Shown in pieces: positions 51,387 to 60,982 of a stretch of DNA of 64,000 nucleotides (the stretch's first letter is position 1; the number at the start of each line of letters is the position of its first letter). The stretch is from Weizmannia acidilactici (GTDB taxonomy: Bacteria > Bacillota > Bacilli > Bacillales > Bacillaceae_C). A program made the position numbers and the translations under genes. The DNA lies in assembly GCF_008974225.1 (NCBI RefSeq), contig NZ_BKZR01000011.1:14426-78425 (forward strand), read 5' to 3'. The notes under the pieces were generated by a model. The model was not told the DNA's origin. It saw only the letters and a list, made by a program, of their open reading frames with translations, and did not search any database.

Positions 51387-53651
51387 ATGACTGAACAATT
51401 GCTTACAAAAGCACCACTCAGCAAAGAACAATGGAAAGGCTTTAAAGGCGGCAACTGGCAAAATGAAATCGACGTTAGGGATTTTATCCTGAAAAATGTA
51501 ACCCCTTACGAAGGCGATGAAAGTTTCCTCGCCGGCCCGACAGAAGCTACATTGAAATTATGGAATCAAGTCATGGAATTATCCAAGCAGGAACGCGAAA
51601 AAGGCGGCGTTCTTGATATGGATACGAAAGTTGTTTCTACCATCACTTCACACGCACCTGGATATTTAAACAAAGAGCTTGAAAAAATTGTCGGTCTGCA
51701 AACAGACAAACCATTAAAACGCGCTTTGATGCCATTTGGCGGCATCCGCATGGCGGAAAATTCCTTAAAATCATACGGCTATGAAATCGATCCGGAAATC
51801 AAACATATTTTTACGGAATGGCGGAAAACACATAACCAAGGCGTATTCGATGCTTATACTCCGGAAATCAAAATGGCGCGCCATGCCGGAATCGTTACAG
51901 GACTTCCGGATGCATACGGGCGCGGCCGCATCATTGGCGACTACCGACGTGTTGCATTGTACGGGGTTGACTATTTAATTGAGCAAAAGAAAAAAGACTT
52001 CGATTTAATCGGAAACGGCGTCATGACGGAGGACGTCATCAGGGAACGCGAAGAACATTCCGAACAAATTCGCGCTTTGCAAGAATTGAAACAAATGGCC
52101 CAAAGCTACGGATTCGATATTTCCGAACCGGCTTCAAACGCCCGCGAAGCTTTTCAATGGCTGTATTTTGCATACCTTGCCGCCATTAAAGAACAAAACG
52201 GTGCAGCGATGAGCTTGGGCCGCACCTCCACTTTCCTTGATATTTATATTGAAAGGGATTTGAAAAACGGTGTCCTGACAGAAAGGGAAGCGCAGGAACT
52301 CGTTGACCATTTCGTCATGAAACTCCGCCTTGTCAAATTTGCAAGGACCGAAGAATACAACGAACTATTCAGCGGCGACCCGACATGGGTTACGGAATCG
52401 ATCGGCGGGATGGCACTGGACGGCCGCACGCTCGTTACAAAAAATTCGTTCCGCTTCCTGAATACGCTCGACAACTTAGGCCCTGCGCCTGAACCGAACT
52501 TGACCGTGCTGTGGTCGACAAAACTGCCGGATAAATGGAAACAATATTGCGCGAAAATGTCAATTAAAACGAGCGCCATCCAATACGAAAACGATGACTT
52601 GATGCGTGAAGAATACGGCGATGATTACGGTATTGCCTGCTGCGTATCGGCAATGCGGATCGGCAAACAAATGCAATTCTTCGGCGCCCGTGTAAACTTG
52701 GCAAAAGCTTTGCTGTATGCCATTAACGGTGGCATTGATGAACGACTGAAAGTCCAGGTTGCGCCTCCTTACCGGCCGATTACTTCAGAATATCTGGATT
52801 ATGATGAAGTTATGGAAAAATACGACCGGATGCTTGACTGGCTTGCAGGCGTATACGTCAATGCAATGAACATCATCCATTACATGCATGACAAATATTC
52901 TTATGAACGGCTTGAAATGGCGTTGCATGACCGCAAAATTTTGCGCACAATGGCATTCGGCGTTGCCGGCCTGTCCGTTGCAGTTGACTCTTTAAGCGCA
53001 ATTAAATATGCGAAAGTCAAAGTTATCCGCGATGAAAACGGCCTTGCGGTTGACTATGAAGTCGAAGGTGATTTCCCGAAATACGGCAACAACGACGACC
53101 GTGTCGACGAAATTGCTGTAAACCTTGTAAAAACGTTCATGGAAAAACTGAGAAAACATCCGACTTACCGCAATTCGGTTCCTACTTCTTCTATCTTGAC
53201 GATTACTTCAAACGTTGTATACGGAAAGAAAACGGGAAGCACACCGGATGGAAGGAAAGCCGGAGAACCGTTTGCGCCAGGCGCCAACCCGATGCATGGC
53301 CGCGATACGCATGGTGCAGTCGCCTCGCTGAGCTCTGTTGCGAAACTGCCTTATAAATATTCGCTGGACGGCATTTCCAACACGTTCTCCATCGTGCCGG
53401 AAGCTCTCGGACATGAAGAAGATACACGCGTATCCAACTTGGACGGCATGTTGGACGGTTATATGGCGAAGAAAGCGCATCATCTGAACGTCAACGTCTT
53501 GCATCGTGAAACATTGCTGGATGCAATGGATCATCCGGAAAAATATCCGCAATTAACGATCCGTGTATCCGGATATGCAGTTAATTTCATTAAACTGACA
53601 AGGGAACAACAATTGGAAGTCATTAACCGTACATTCCATGAAATGATGTAA
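51387..53651 (+). CDS. pflB: Formate C-acetyltransferase (pyruvate formate-lyase)
   Basis: 754 residues, full length, GGAGG upstream. Active-site Cys-Cys pair in YGIACCVSAMRIGKQ (about residues 410-425), and the glycyl radical in RVSGYAVNFIKL near the C-terminus (about residue 728). Splits pyruvate with CoA into acetyl-CoA and formate, oxygen-sensitive, the key step of mixed-acid fermentation. Needs PflA, encoded 100 bases downstream. Fnr-type site at the promoter. Confidence 0.98.
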   Translation: MTEQLLTKAPLSKEQWKGFKGGNWQNEIDVRDFILKNVTPYEGDESFLAGPTEATLKLWNQVMELSKQEREKGGVLDMDTKVVSTITSHAPGYLNKELEKIVGLQTDKPLKRALMPFGGIRMAENSLKSYGYEIDPEIKHIFTEWRKTHNQGVFDAYTPEIKMARHAGIVTGLPDAYGRGRIIGDYRRVALYGVDYLIEQKKKDFDLIGNGVMTEDVIREREEHSEQIRALQELKQMAQSYGFDISEPASNAREAFQWLYFAYLAAIKEQNGAAMSLGRTSTFLDIYIERDLKNGVLTEREAQELVDHFVMKLRLVKFARTEEYNELFSGDPTWVTESIGGMALDGRTLVTKNSFRFLNTLDNLGPAPEPNLTVLWSTKLPDKWKQYCAKMSIKTSAIQYENDDLMREEYGDDYGIACCVSAMRIGKQMQFFGARVNLAKALLYAINGGIDERLKVQVAPPYRPITSEYLDYDEVMEKYDRMLDWLAGVYVNAMNIIHYMHDKYSYERLEMALHDRKILRTMAFGVAGLSVAVDSLSAIKYAKVKVIRDENGLAVDYEVEGDFPKYGNNDDRVDEIAVNLVKTFMEKLRKHPTYRNSVPTSSILTITSNVVYGKKTGSTPDGRKAGEPFAPGANPMHGRDTHGAVASLSSVAKLPYKYSLDGISNTFSIVPEALGHEEDTRVSNLDGMLDGYMAKKAHHLNVNVLHRETLLDAMDHPEKYPQLTIRVSGYAVNFIKLTREQQLEVINRTFHEMM

Positions 53652-53662
53652 TCGATAAAAAC

Positions 53663-53700
53663 AAAGGGCGGCATGCACTCCATGCCCCCTCCCCTTTTTT
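53663..53700 (+). terminator. Partial terminator between pflB and pflA
   Basis: GGCATG/CATGCC stem extended by AAAGGG...CCCTTT and followed by six T. It would let only part of the transcription reach pflA. Confidence 0.55.
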
Positions 53701-53751
53701 GAAGCCTGAACTTGTGGAAGTCCAGAAATCTAAAAGAAGGATTTGATTTTT

Positions 53752-54498
53752 ATGAAAATCTCAACGAGTATTCATTCGACCGAATCATTTGGAACCGTCG
53801 ACGGCCCTGGAATCCGCTATGTCGTATTCACGCAAGGCTGCCCGTTGCGATGCAAATTTTGCCATAACCCGGATACTTGGAAAATAAACGAAGGCAAAGA
53901 AATGACCGTAGATGAAATTATGAAAGACGTGCAGGACTATTTGCCTTTTATCGAAGCTTCCGGCGGCGGCATTACAGTCAGCGGCGGCGAGCCTTTGCTG
54001 CATATCGATTTTCTGATCGAACTGTTTAAAGCATGCAAGGAGATTGGCGTCCATACGTGCATTGATACAGCAGGCGGAAATTTTTCCCACAGCACGCGGT
54101 TTATGAAAGGCCTGGATGAATTGATGAAATATACGGATCTTGTATTGCTGGACATAAAACATATTGACCCCGAAAAGCACAAATGGCTGACGGGCATGTC
54201 TAACGAGCATATTCTTGATTTTGCCCACTATCTGTCTGATAAACACATCCCGGTATGGATCCGCCACGTGCTCGTTCCGGGTGTGGATACCGATAAAGAT
54301 TTGTATAAAACATCCGATTTCATCCACTCGCTTCCAAACGTTGAAAAAATCGAAATCCTTCCGTACCACAAGTTGGGCGTATACAAATACGAAGCTCTCG
54401 GCATCGACTATCCTTTGAAGGGGATCGAGCCGCCGACAAAAAAAGAAGTGGCACATGCAGAGTATATTTTAAAACGGGAGTTTGAAACCGTAAAGTAA
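53752..54498 (+). CDS. pflA: Pyruvate formate-lyase activating enzyme
   Basis: 248 residues from ATG 53752 (AAGGAT upstream). Radical SAM motif CPLRCKFCHNPDTW (CxxxCxxC), GGG segment SGGEPLLH, and WIRHVLVPGVDTD. Puts the glycyl radical on PflB using SAM and a 4Fe-4S cluster. Same strand as pflB; closed by a strong terminator. Confidence 0.97.
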   Translation: MKISTSIHSTESFGTVDGPGIRYVVFTQGCPLRCKFCHNPDTWKINEGKEMTVDEIMKDVQDYLPFIEASGGGITVSGGEPLLHIDFLIELFKACKEIGVHTCIDTAGGNFSHSTRFMKGLDELMKYTDLVLLDIKHIDPEKHKWLTGMSNEHILDFAHYLSDKHIPVWIRHVLVPGVDTDKDLYKTSDFIHSLPNVEKIEILPYHKLGVYKYEALGIDYPLKGIEPPTKKEVAHAEYILKREFETVK

Positions 54499-54502
54499 AC
54501 CG

Positions 54503-54538
54503 AAAAAGTGCCGGTGTACAGAACACCCGGCACTTTTT
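54503..54538. terminator. pflA terminator
   Basis: AAAAAGTGCCGGTGT pairs with ACACCCGGCACTTTTT through one bulge; also closes the minus-strand ADH relic. Confidence 0.88.
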
Positions 54539-54540
54539 CA

Positions 54541-55144
54541 TTACGGCTTCAGTACGACTTTAATGCAATGATCTTCATGGTCGTTAAAATTTTATACGCA
54601 TCGCTAGCTTTGCCGAGCAATATTTTATGGGTGACAATTTCATTCTGGTCAAACTTTTTTCTCCAAATATCGATAAAAAGTTTCGTCATGTAGTAGAGAG
54701 CAGGCGCCTGCCCCATTTTTAATGTAATATTTCGTCCAAACAACCTGCCGAGCGGAGACGCATTATAAATCGACCCACCTATACACACTTGTCAGCTGGA
54801 TCGTGCCGAATTTGCGGTCCGCTTCCATTGCAATCTGGATGGCACTGATCGTCCCGCCCTGAAGCTTGAGTTTCTGTTCAATCGCTTCAATTGCCGATTT
54901 TTTCCGTCCATACCGGCACAGTCAATGACCACATCCGGCCCGACTTCTTCGACAATCCCCATTGGTTCATGTCCGATGATAAATCCCGGCCGGACCGGCA
55001 ATGTGCCTTTATAAATATGAAAATCCGACCCGCAAATCATCCGCCGATGTATCCATCGAAATATCATCCTGTTTTTTGATAACCGGATCGCCCAACTTCA
55101 TTCACCAAAATATCTTTCGCGCCTTGAACCGTAACTGCTTTCAC
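54541..55144 (-). pseudogene. Decayed zinc-type alcohol dehydrogenase
   Basis: GTG 55144 gives MKAVTVQGAKDILVNEV. Later pieces in other frames show CGSDFHIYKG, GHEPMGIVEEVG joined straight to PDVVIDCAGMDGK, and TLKMGQAPALYYMTKLF, then NEIVTHKILLGKASDAYKI to the stop at 54541. The Cys-rich structural zinc lobe and most of the Rossmann fold are deleted (about 600 of the usual 1150 bases remain) and several frameshifts occur. Confidence 0.85.
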
Positions 55145-55215
55145 ACTTATAACCCCCCCGTATACTGGCTATCAATGTATACCCTTCTTTTCTGCTTATG
55201 TATACGAGGAAATGT

Positions 55216-55749
55216 TTATTCCAAGCCTTTTTTCAGCTGCAAAAGCTCCCGGGCAAGCCGCCTGATGCGCGCCTGGATATCGGGGTTTAAAATTTCATTG
55301 TCTTCATTAAAATCATCATCAAGGATAAACACATTCCGGACGGCGCAAGTTGCTTTTAAAAACGATAAAACCGGCTTCAGCTGGTACTCGGCAACCAAAA
55401 AATGCTTATCCGATCCGCCGTTTATCACGATGCCGCAAACCTTGGACTGGAAAGCATCCCGGTGCAGATGGTCGAGCAGATTTTTCAGAGCGCCGGTAAT
55501 GGACGCCTGGTAAATCGGCGAACCGAAAACAAGGATATCTGCATCCAACAGCTTGTTTACGGCCTCGATAGTGTCGTCATTATAGTAGGAAAGTGGAAAC
55601 CCCTTAACAAATTCCACCTCGTAATCTTTTAAATCAAGCAATTCTGTTTCCACATTCGGATCTTCGGCTTTTGCAGCCATCAGCACTTCATAAACGCCGA
55701 TCGATGTTTTCTCGCCGGTAAGCGAGCCTGATACGCCTAAAATTTTCAC
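55216..55749 (-). CDS. NADPH-dependent FMN reductase-like flavoprotein
   Basis: 177 residues; GTG 55749 preferred (AGGAAG 8 bases upstream) over GTG 55758. MKILGVSGSLTGEKTS is the FMN phosphate loop; FGSPIYQASITGALKNLLD is the second family motif. A flavodoxin-like NAD(P)H:FMN or quinone reductase, possibly supplying reduced flavin. No partner monooxygenase is adjacent, though an LLM oxidoreductase is encoded 4 kb away. Confidence 0.87.
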   Translation of the reverse strand: MKILGVSGSLTGEKTSIGVYEVLMAAKAEDPNVETELLDLKDYEVEFVKGFPLSYYNDDTIEAVNKLLDADILVFGSPIYQASITGALKNLLDHLHRDAFQSKVCGIVINGGSDKHFLVAEYQLKPVLSFLKATCAVRNVFILDDDFNEDNEILNPDIQARIRRLARELLQLKKGLE

Positions 55750-55774
55750 TTTCTCCACTTCCTGATGCTCATGA

Positions 55775-56308
55775 TTATTTAAAATTTTTCTTAATGTATG
55801 CCGCTTCTTCGGCCGGCGTCAACAGCCTCTGTGCTTTTCCGATATTGCCGTGCTGGTAGGACCATACTTCATTATGGGCTTTGACCGCATTGCTGAAGTC
55901 ACCTTTTTCCCACGGTTTTAAAATCCTAAGAAGCATGTGCTGCAGTCCGGGATCCCCGAAATTTTTGTTTTGGATGGCCATATATAATGCGTCCACCTTA
56001 TCCTTCGTAATTTCGGAAACACCCCATTTTTCGCTTGCCTCCACTTTTTGATGCGTCATATTATGTACTTCCTGTACCAATTCATCCTCGCTCATGCTGC
56101 TGTATGCCGGCATTTCGTTTTTCGGCGTCTTCTGTCGGAAGCTTGCTTTGATCACGGCTTTCGCTTCCGTTTCTTCCTCCGCTGCCGGCTTTTTCGCGGG
56201 TGCCGCCTCTGTGGCGATGGCTTCCCCTTTATTAAAGTAAAAATAAGTGACGCCTGCAATAAACATGGACGCAGCAATCCCCATTCCAACGATAAACCGT
56301 TTAATCAC
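55775..56308 (-). CDS. DUF6241-type membrane-anchored protein
   Basis: 177 residues from GTG 56308 (AAAGGGGGA). An N-terminal membrane anchor (about 5-25), an Ala/Glu/Lys-rich linker, and an extracytoplasmic helical domain with VQEVHNMTHQKVEASEKWG and KPWEKGDFSNAVKAHNEVW. I connect it to the Bacillus DUF6241 family from memory. Function unknown. It lies 25 bases upstream of the flavin reductase on the same strand and may be cotranscribed. Confidence 0.65.
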   Translation of the reverse strand: MIKRFIVGMGIAASMFIAGVTYFYFNKGEAIATEAAPAKKPAAEEETEAKAVIKASFRQKTPKNEMPAYSSMSEDELVQEVHNMTHQKVEASEKWGVSEITKDKVDALYMAIQNKNFGDPGLQHMLLRILKPWEKGDFSNAVKAHNEVWSYQHGNIGKAQRLLTPAEEAAYIKKNFK

Positions 56309-56456
56309 AGCATCTCCCCCTTTTGTTTTGCCATAACGGATTTCGCCCCGCTCTATAAAAAATCCTGCTTTATCATTTTATTAATGGTACTGTTCATTTT
56401 TACTGTTTTTCTCTGAATTTCACTTTGTTTTCACAGTAGTCCCGCAAATGCCGCGT

Positions 56457-57437
56457 CTAATAAACATCCCGTTTCATAAACACAACGAAAGAAACAATGA
56501 GAGAAAATACAAGCCAGACAGAAAGGACAGCTATTGAGAAGCCGAGCGTCATTCCTTCAACCGGTGGGCTGGACCCGTTTACATAATTGGTCAGCTGGAG
56601 ATTTACCATAAACAAATATTTCGCGCTCGGCCAGGCGGAAACCATATTCGTGAGGATGGCGCCCGCGATTAACGATGACAGCATGATCCCCATCACAGCA
56701 GCTGTGCTTCGCAAAAGGACGGACAGCATAAACGTGAGACTTCCGGCCACAACACAAACAAACCAGGCAAGGCCGAGCTCCATTAACAAATACGACCATT
56801 GCGGAACCGAATGCACATGGGTTGTTAATAATTCGTTTCCTTTTGTTGTAAAGCCCGTCAGCATCGGCAGGTTCCATCCGCTGTAACCGAATACGATCCC
56901 GGAAATGGCATACGTCAAAACCGCCGTACATAATAAAATAAACGAAACCGAGAGCAGCATCGCGATATATTTGCTGAGGAGGATTTTCCATCTTTTGACC
57001 GGCCTTGTCAAAAGCAATTTGATTGTCCCTCTACTTGTCTCGGAAGAAACGATATCGCTCGCCGCCACCATTACAAACAGCGGCAGAAGCAGGCCGATTG
57101 CATTTTCGATAAACACCCGCATAAACGTCGGGGCACCCGGCGCGTTCGGGTTAATATTATGGTTTAAATAATACTGTTCCTGGCTTAATGTAATCCGCAA
57201 ATATTTTTTAAAATCATCGGAAAGGCTTGCAGAACCAAGCCGGTTTTGTGTATCGACAATCTGCTTTTGGAGCTGGACCCTCCAGTCGCTTGTCCCCATT
57301 TTTTCCTGTAGTGATTTCGATTCTTTGTACTGTGCATACGTAAAAATTGGAACAAGGCAGGCAATGATCAGGATAATTACAAGGATTCGCTTTTTCTTCC
57401 ACAGCTTAAGCTGCTCATTATAAATCAACTTGGTCAA
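56457..57437 (-). CDS. ABC-2 type permease subunit
   Basis: 326 residues from TTG 57437, which overlaps the ATPase stop (TTGA). N-terminal helix, a long outside loop (about residues 35-105), then five helices; the ETSRGTIKLLLTRPVKR segment is typical of NatB/BcrB-like exporters. Works with the upstream-encoded ATPase to export or extract an unknown substrate, such as a lipid, peptide or antibiotic. Confidence 0.87.
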   Translation of the reverse strand: MTKLIYNEQLKLWKKKRILVIILIIACLVPIFTYAQYKESKSLQEKMGTSDWRVQLQKQIVDTQNRLGSASLSDDFKKYLRITLSQEQYYLNHNINPNAPGAPTFMRVFIENAIGLLLPLFVMVAASDIVSSETSRGTIKLLLTRPVKRWKILLSKYIAMLLSVSFILLCTAVLTYAISGIVFGYSGWNLPMLTGFTTKGNELLTTHVHSVPQWSYLLMELGLAWFVCVVAGSLTFMLSVLLRSTAAVMGIMLSSLIAGAILTNMVSAWPSAKYLFMVNLQLTNYVNGSSPPVEGMTLGFSIAVLSVWLVFSLIVSFVVFMKRDVY

Positions 57438-58345
57438 CGGTGTTCGCCCCCTGTCAGATCCAAAAATAAATCCTCAAGCGCCGGCAGCACAGCCTTCATT
57501 TCTTTTACCTCTACCCCGTTTTCAACGAGCTTCCGGTTCCACCCGGCGATTCTGCCTTCATCATAAGGGGTGGCCAAAATACAGCCTTCCCCTTCCGTAA
57601 CCTGCGTTTCTTCTGCAAGCAGGGCGCGCGCTTTTTCTAGAGGCTCTGCCTTCCAAAAGATGCGCTCTTTTTCGGCAAGCAGCTCGTGGACGCTTCCTGT
57701 ACGGATCACTTTCCCCTCGTTAATAATGGCGACCTTATCGCACATTAACTGCACCTCGCCCAACAAATGCGATGAAACGAGCACACTCATGCCTTCCTTT
57801 CCCGCCAAAGAACGGATAAATTCGCGCATCTCCCGGATGCCGGCAGGGTCCAGGCCGTTTGTCGGCTCATCCAGAATCAATAGCTTCGGGTTCCCAAGCA
57901 GCGCCTGTGCAATGCCGAGCCTTTGCCGCATGCCGAGCGAATATGTTTTCACTTTGTCGTGGATGCGCGCGCTTAAATCAACAAGTTCCGCGACTTCGTC
58001 AATCCTTTTTTTCGGAATCGACGGATCCATCCTTGCAAAATATTCAAGATTTTCATAGCCGGTCAAATACGGGTACATTTCCGGATTTTCTACGATGCAA
58101 CCGAGATTTTTCATCGCTTCCGTAAACTCGGTCTGTACATTTTTGCCGGCGATTAAAATTTTTCCGGAAGTCGGGCGGATCAATCCGGTCAGCATCCGGA
58201 TCGTCGTCGTTTTCCCCGCCCCGTTTGGCCCGAGAAACCCGAACACCTCCCCGGGCCTTACTTCGAAGCTGATGCCTTTAATGATTTCTTTTTTGCCGAT
58301 TTTTTTATGGACATCAATCACTTGAAGCGCCGGTACATCCGTCAT
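57434..58345 (-). CDS. ABC exporter ATPase (NatA/BcrA-like)
   Basis: 303 residues. Walker A GPNGAGKTTTIRML, signature YSLGMRQRLGIA, Walker B LLILDEPTNGLDPAG, switch VSSHLL, and a C-terminal domain typical of the drug/bacitracin-type ATPases. The start overlaps the SGNH gene stop (ATGA), and its own stop overlaps the permease start. The three genes are translationally coupled. Confidence 0.92.
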   Translation of the reverse strand: MTDVPALQVIDVHKKIGKKEIIKGISFEVRPGEVFGFLGPNGAGKTTTIRMLTGLIRPTSGKILIAGKNVQTEFTEAMKNLGCIVENPEMYPYLTGYENLEYFARMDPSIPKKRIDEVAELVDLSARIHDKVKTYSLGMRQRLGIAQALLGNPKLLILDEPTNGLDPAGIREMREFIRSLAGKEGMSVLVSSHLLGEVQLMCDKVAIINEGKVIRTGSVHELLAEKERIFWKAEPLEKARALLAEETQVTEGEGCILATPYDEGRIAGWNRKLVENGVEVKEMKAVLPALEDLFLDLTGGEHR

Positions 58346-59145
58346 TTTGCATCCTCCTCGCTAAAATGGATCAGGGAAGCAACGCGCTCTCCGATCAGCT
58401 TGTACCCGGCTGTGTTCGGATGGAATTTGTCGCTGTACAAATAGTCGTTTGTATTCAATTCAAAAAGGTCAAATGTCGGCACATAGACGATTTTCGGGTA
58501 GCTTGCCGCAAGAGATGCAGAATCAAAATTCCACTGTCTGACAATGGCCGACGTCAGTTTGGAACGCTTCAGGTCAATAAACGGATTATAAAGCCCTATA
58601 TGATAAACCGTTGCCGTTTTGTTGGCCGCTCGGATTGCGGCATAAATCTGCTTCAAGTTGGCCAAATACGGCTTTTCCAATTTTTGAATGTATGCTTCAT
58701 TCAAATGATCGAGCGCCTCGCCGCCCTGGAATAAATCATTGCCGCCGATTGTGAGCAAAATGATATCGGCATTCCGGAGTTCGCGCCTGATTTGTGGCTT
58801 GTTGATCTGTTCAAGCAGCCCGCTAGAAGTAAGCCCTTTAATGCCGTTATTTTGCAGCAGAATTTTCTTTTTCGTTTTTTTCTTTAAATCATCCGCGAGA
58901 TAGCCGGCATACCCTTTTCCCGACGTATCGCCCGTGCCCCTTGTCAGCGAGTCGCCAATTGCCGTGATGACAATTTGCTTTGTATTGCCGGCTTTTGGCG
59001 TGTCCGCACCCGTTCCGGATTTTTCCACCTTTACAGATTTTGCTTCTGTCGTTTGGTCTATCAGCACCGTTCCCAGCCCTGCCAGGAAAAAAAGCGCCGA
59101 AACGAAGGAGACAATCGAGATGGCGGAAATCAAATGCCTGTTCAT
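58342..59145 (-). CDS. Exported SGNH/GDSL esterase
   Basis: 267 residues from ATG 59145 (GAAAGG upstream). Signal or anchor helix at about 8-32, then an SGNH fold: AIGDSLTRGTGD (Ser), TIGGNDLFQGG (Asn), and the C-terminal SDKFHPNTAGYKL (Asp/His). It faces outside the membrane. The four-base overlap with the ABC ATPase gene ties it to that exporter, so both may handle the same lipid or acylated molecule; this is inference. Confidence 0.85.
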   Translation of the reverse strand: MNRHLISAISIVSFVSALFFLAGLGTVLIDQTTEAKSVKVEKSGTGADTPKAGNTKQIVITAIGDSLTRGTGDTSGKGYAGYLADDLKKKTKKKILLQNNGIKGLTSSGLLEQINKPQIRRELRNADIILLTIGGNDLFQGGEALDHLNEAYIQKLEKPYLANLKQIYAAIRAANKTATVYHIGLYNPFIDLKRSKLTSAIVRQWNFDSASLAASYPKIVYVPTFDLFELNTNDYLYSDKFHPNTAGYKLIGERVASLIHFSEEDAK

Positions 59146-59612
59146 TTGACCATACCTTTCTTCTTTATATACATACAGGATAGCAAAGTGGAAGGAATTT
59201 TTGAAATGGGGCGCTTTAACGGAAACCAAAAGCAACATGAATACGTGCACGGCCGGAGCCGGACATGTGGAATACAATATTCATTTTTGTTTTTGAAAAA
59301 TAGGATTATAATGTGGTTAATGAAAGGTACAGCTTCATCGTATATGCAGTCAAATACGTTTTTCGGGGAATAAAAATAGCAGTTTTGATGAATATACTGC
59401 TTGTGGCGCGGGCATATTTGGGTGGCTTGGGTTTAATATAGCGTTAATTCCAACCGTATTACGAAAAAGTATTAACCGGATGGGAATCAGCTCTTATATT
59501 GTTATTTCAGAACTTTCATATCAACCATTTATTGAATAATGTATTTCCCCTTAACAAGAAAGGGGACTTTAAAAGCCCGCTAACATGATTGCGGGCTTTT
59601 AACAAATAAGTA
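59146..59612. other. 467-bp region with AT-rich DNA and a possible gene fragment
   Basis: A stop-free plus-strand frame from about 59324 to the stop at 59537-59539 encodes CGAGIFGWLGFNIALIPTVL and RMGISSYIVISELSYQPFIE, without a start codon; a TATAAT lies at about 59306. It may be a relic or chance. The tRNA-Leu terminator hairpin AAAAGCCCGC/GCGGGCTTTT (59571-59600) is clear. Confidence 0.35.
59571..59600 (-). terminator. Terminator of isolated tRNA-Leu
   Basis: A 10-bp perfect stem AAAAGCCCGC/GCGGGCTTTT, 13 bases after the tRNA 3' end on the minus strand. Confidence 0.85.
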
Positions 59613-59695
<83 letters not shown>

Positions 59696-59794
59696 AAAAT
59701 ATAATGTGCTGATGGAGATCACTTATATAATTATAACCAGATCTAAAAAATTGTCAACCGGATTTCAAAAAAAGATTTTACAACATCATAACCT

Positions 59795-59829
59795 GCCCGT
59801 TCCGGATTTTCTCCGAAACGGGCTTTTTT
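59795..59829. terminator. Hairpin downstream of LLM oxidoreductase gene
   Basis: GCCCGTTCCGGA and TCCGAAACGGGC arms with a plus-strand T-run; likely ends the minus-strand gene as well. Confidence 0.6.
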
Positions 59830-59831
59830 CC

Positions 59832-60845
59832 TTAATCCTGTTTCAGCCCGGCCAGCAATTCATAAGAACGGAGCCGGTCTTCATGGTTGTATATATGTGA
59901 AACAAACATCAATTCATCCGCTTCTGTTTCATCAAGTAAATCCTGCAACTTATCTTTAATTGTCTCTTTCGAACCGATAAACGCATATTCGAGCTGGCGC
60001 CGCGCCATCTCTTCCTCATAAGGCGTCCAAATGCCTTCCATGCTGTTGACAGGAGGTTGGAGCTGCTGTGATCTTCCCCGGATCACGCCGAGGAAAAACT
60101 GGAACAGGCTCGTGGCGGTCCGCTCCGCTTCCTTATCCGTATCCGCCGCGATCCCATTGACGCAAAGCAATACATACGGCTCCTTCAAATAGGCGGACGG
60201 CTTGAAATTTTCCCTGTAAATGTACAGAGCATCAAACAGCTGCGCTGGCGCAAAATGACTCGCAAAAGCAAATGGCAACCCGAGCTTTGCAGCTAGCGTC
60301 GCGCTGTACGTACTTGACCCGAGAAGCCAGACAGGTACCTCAACGCCTTCTGCCACCACGGCCCGCGCGTAAGTCCGTCGCTCTTGTTCTGTAAGAAAAT
60401 AGTTCATCAGCTCCTGGACATTGTTTGGAAAATCCATTTCACTGCCCTTTAAATTCCGGCGGAGCGCTAACGCTGTCAGTTGGTCTGTTCCCGGCGCACG
60501 CCCAAGCCCGAGGTCAATCCTGCCCGGGTAAATCGAACCAAGCGTCCCGAACTGTTCCGCCACAACCAGCGGCGCATGGTTCGGAAGCATCACCCCGCCA
60601 GACCCGACGCGGATCGTATTTGTACCGGATGCAATATATCCAACTAAAACAGCTGTGGCAGAACTGGCCACACCTGCCATATTATGATGCTCCGCCAGCC
60701 AAAAGCGCTTGTAACCCCATTTTTCCACATGCCGGGCGAGATCCAAGCTATTTTTAAAAGAATCCGCAGGCGTTTTTCCTGCCAATATCGGGATTAAATC
60801 CAAAACAGAAAATGCAATGTCTTTCAGTTCTTTTCGATTGCCCAT
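59832..60845 (-). CDS. LLM-class flavin-dependent oxidoreductase (MsnO8 type)
   Basis: 337 residues from ATG 60845 (AAAGGAAG upstream); the upstream extension lacks a ribosome site. Begins with the AFSVLDLIPILAG strand; WLAEHHNMAGVASSATAVL and RVGSGGVMLPNHAPLVVAEQ are the FMN/F420-type TIM barrel motifs. A luciferase-like monooxygenase needing reduced FMN; substrate unknown. Lies between two tRNA-Leu copies with a Zn-ADH gene. Confidence 0.88.
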   Translation of the reverse strand: MGNRKELKDIAFSVLDLIPILAGKTPADSFKNSLDLARHVEKWGYKRFWLAEHHNMAGVASSATAVLVGYIASGTNTIRVGSGGVMLPNHAPLVVAEQFGTLGSIYPGRIDLGLGRAPGTDQLTALALRRNLKGSEMDFPNNVQELMNYFLTEQERRTYARAVVAEGVEVPVWLLGSSTYSATLAAKLGLPFAFASHFAPAQLFDALYIYRENFKPSAYLKEPYVLLCVNGIAADTDKEAERTATSLFQFFLGVIRGRSQQLQPPVNSMEGIWTPYEEEMARRQLEYAFIGSKETIKDKLQDLLDETEADELMFVSHIYNHEDRLRSYELLAGLKQD

Positions 60846-60982
60846 TGTCCGCTTCCTTTCAAAAACTATTAGAAAGATACATATATTGTAAAATAGCATC
60901 TCCCCAATCGGAAGCAATATGCTTTGCCAGCTGTTTGTGCTCTTTGCATAAAGTGAAAAGCTGATTTTTAGAACCAACTGGG

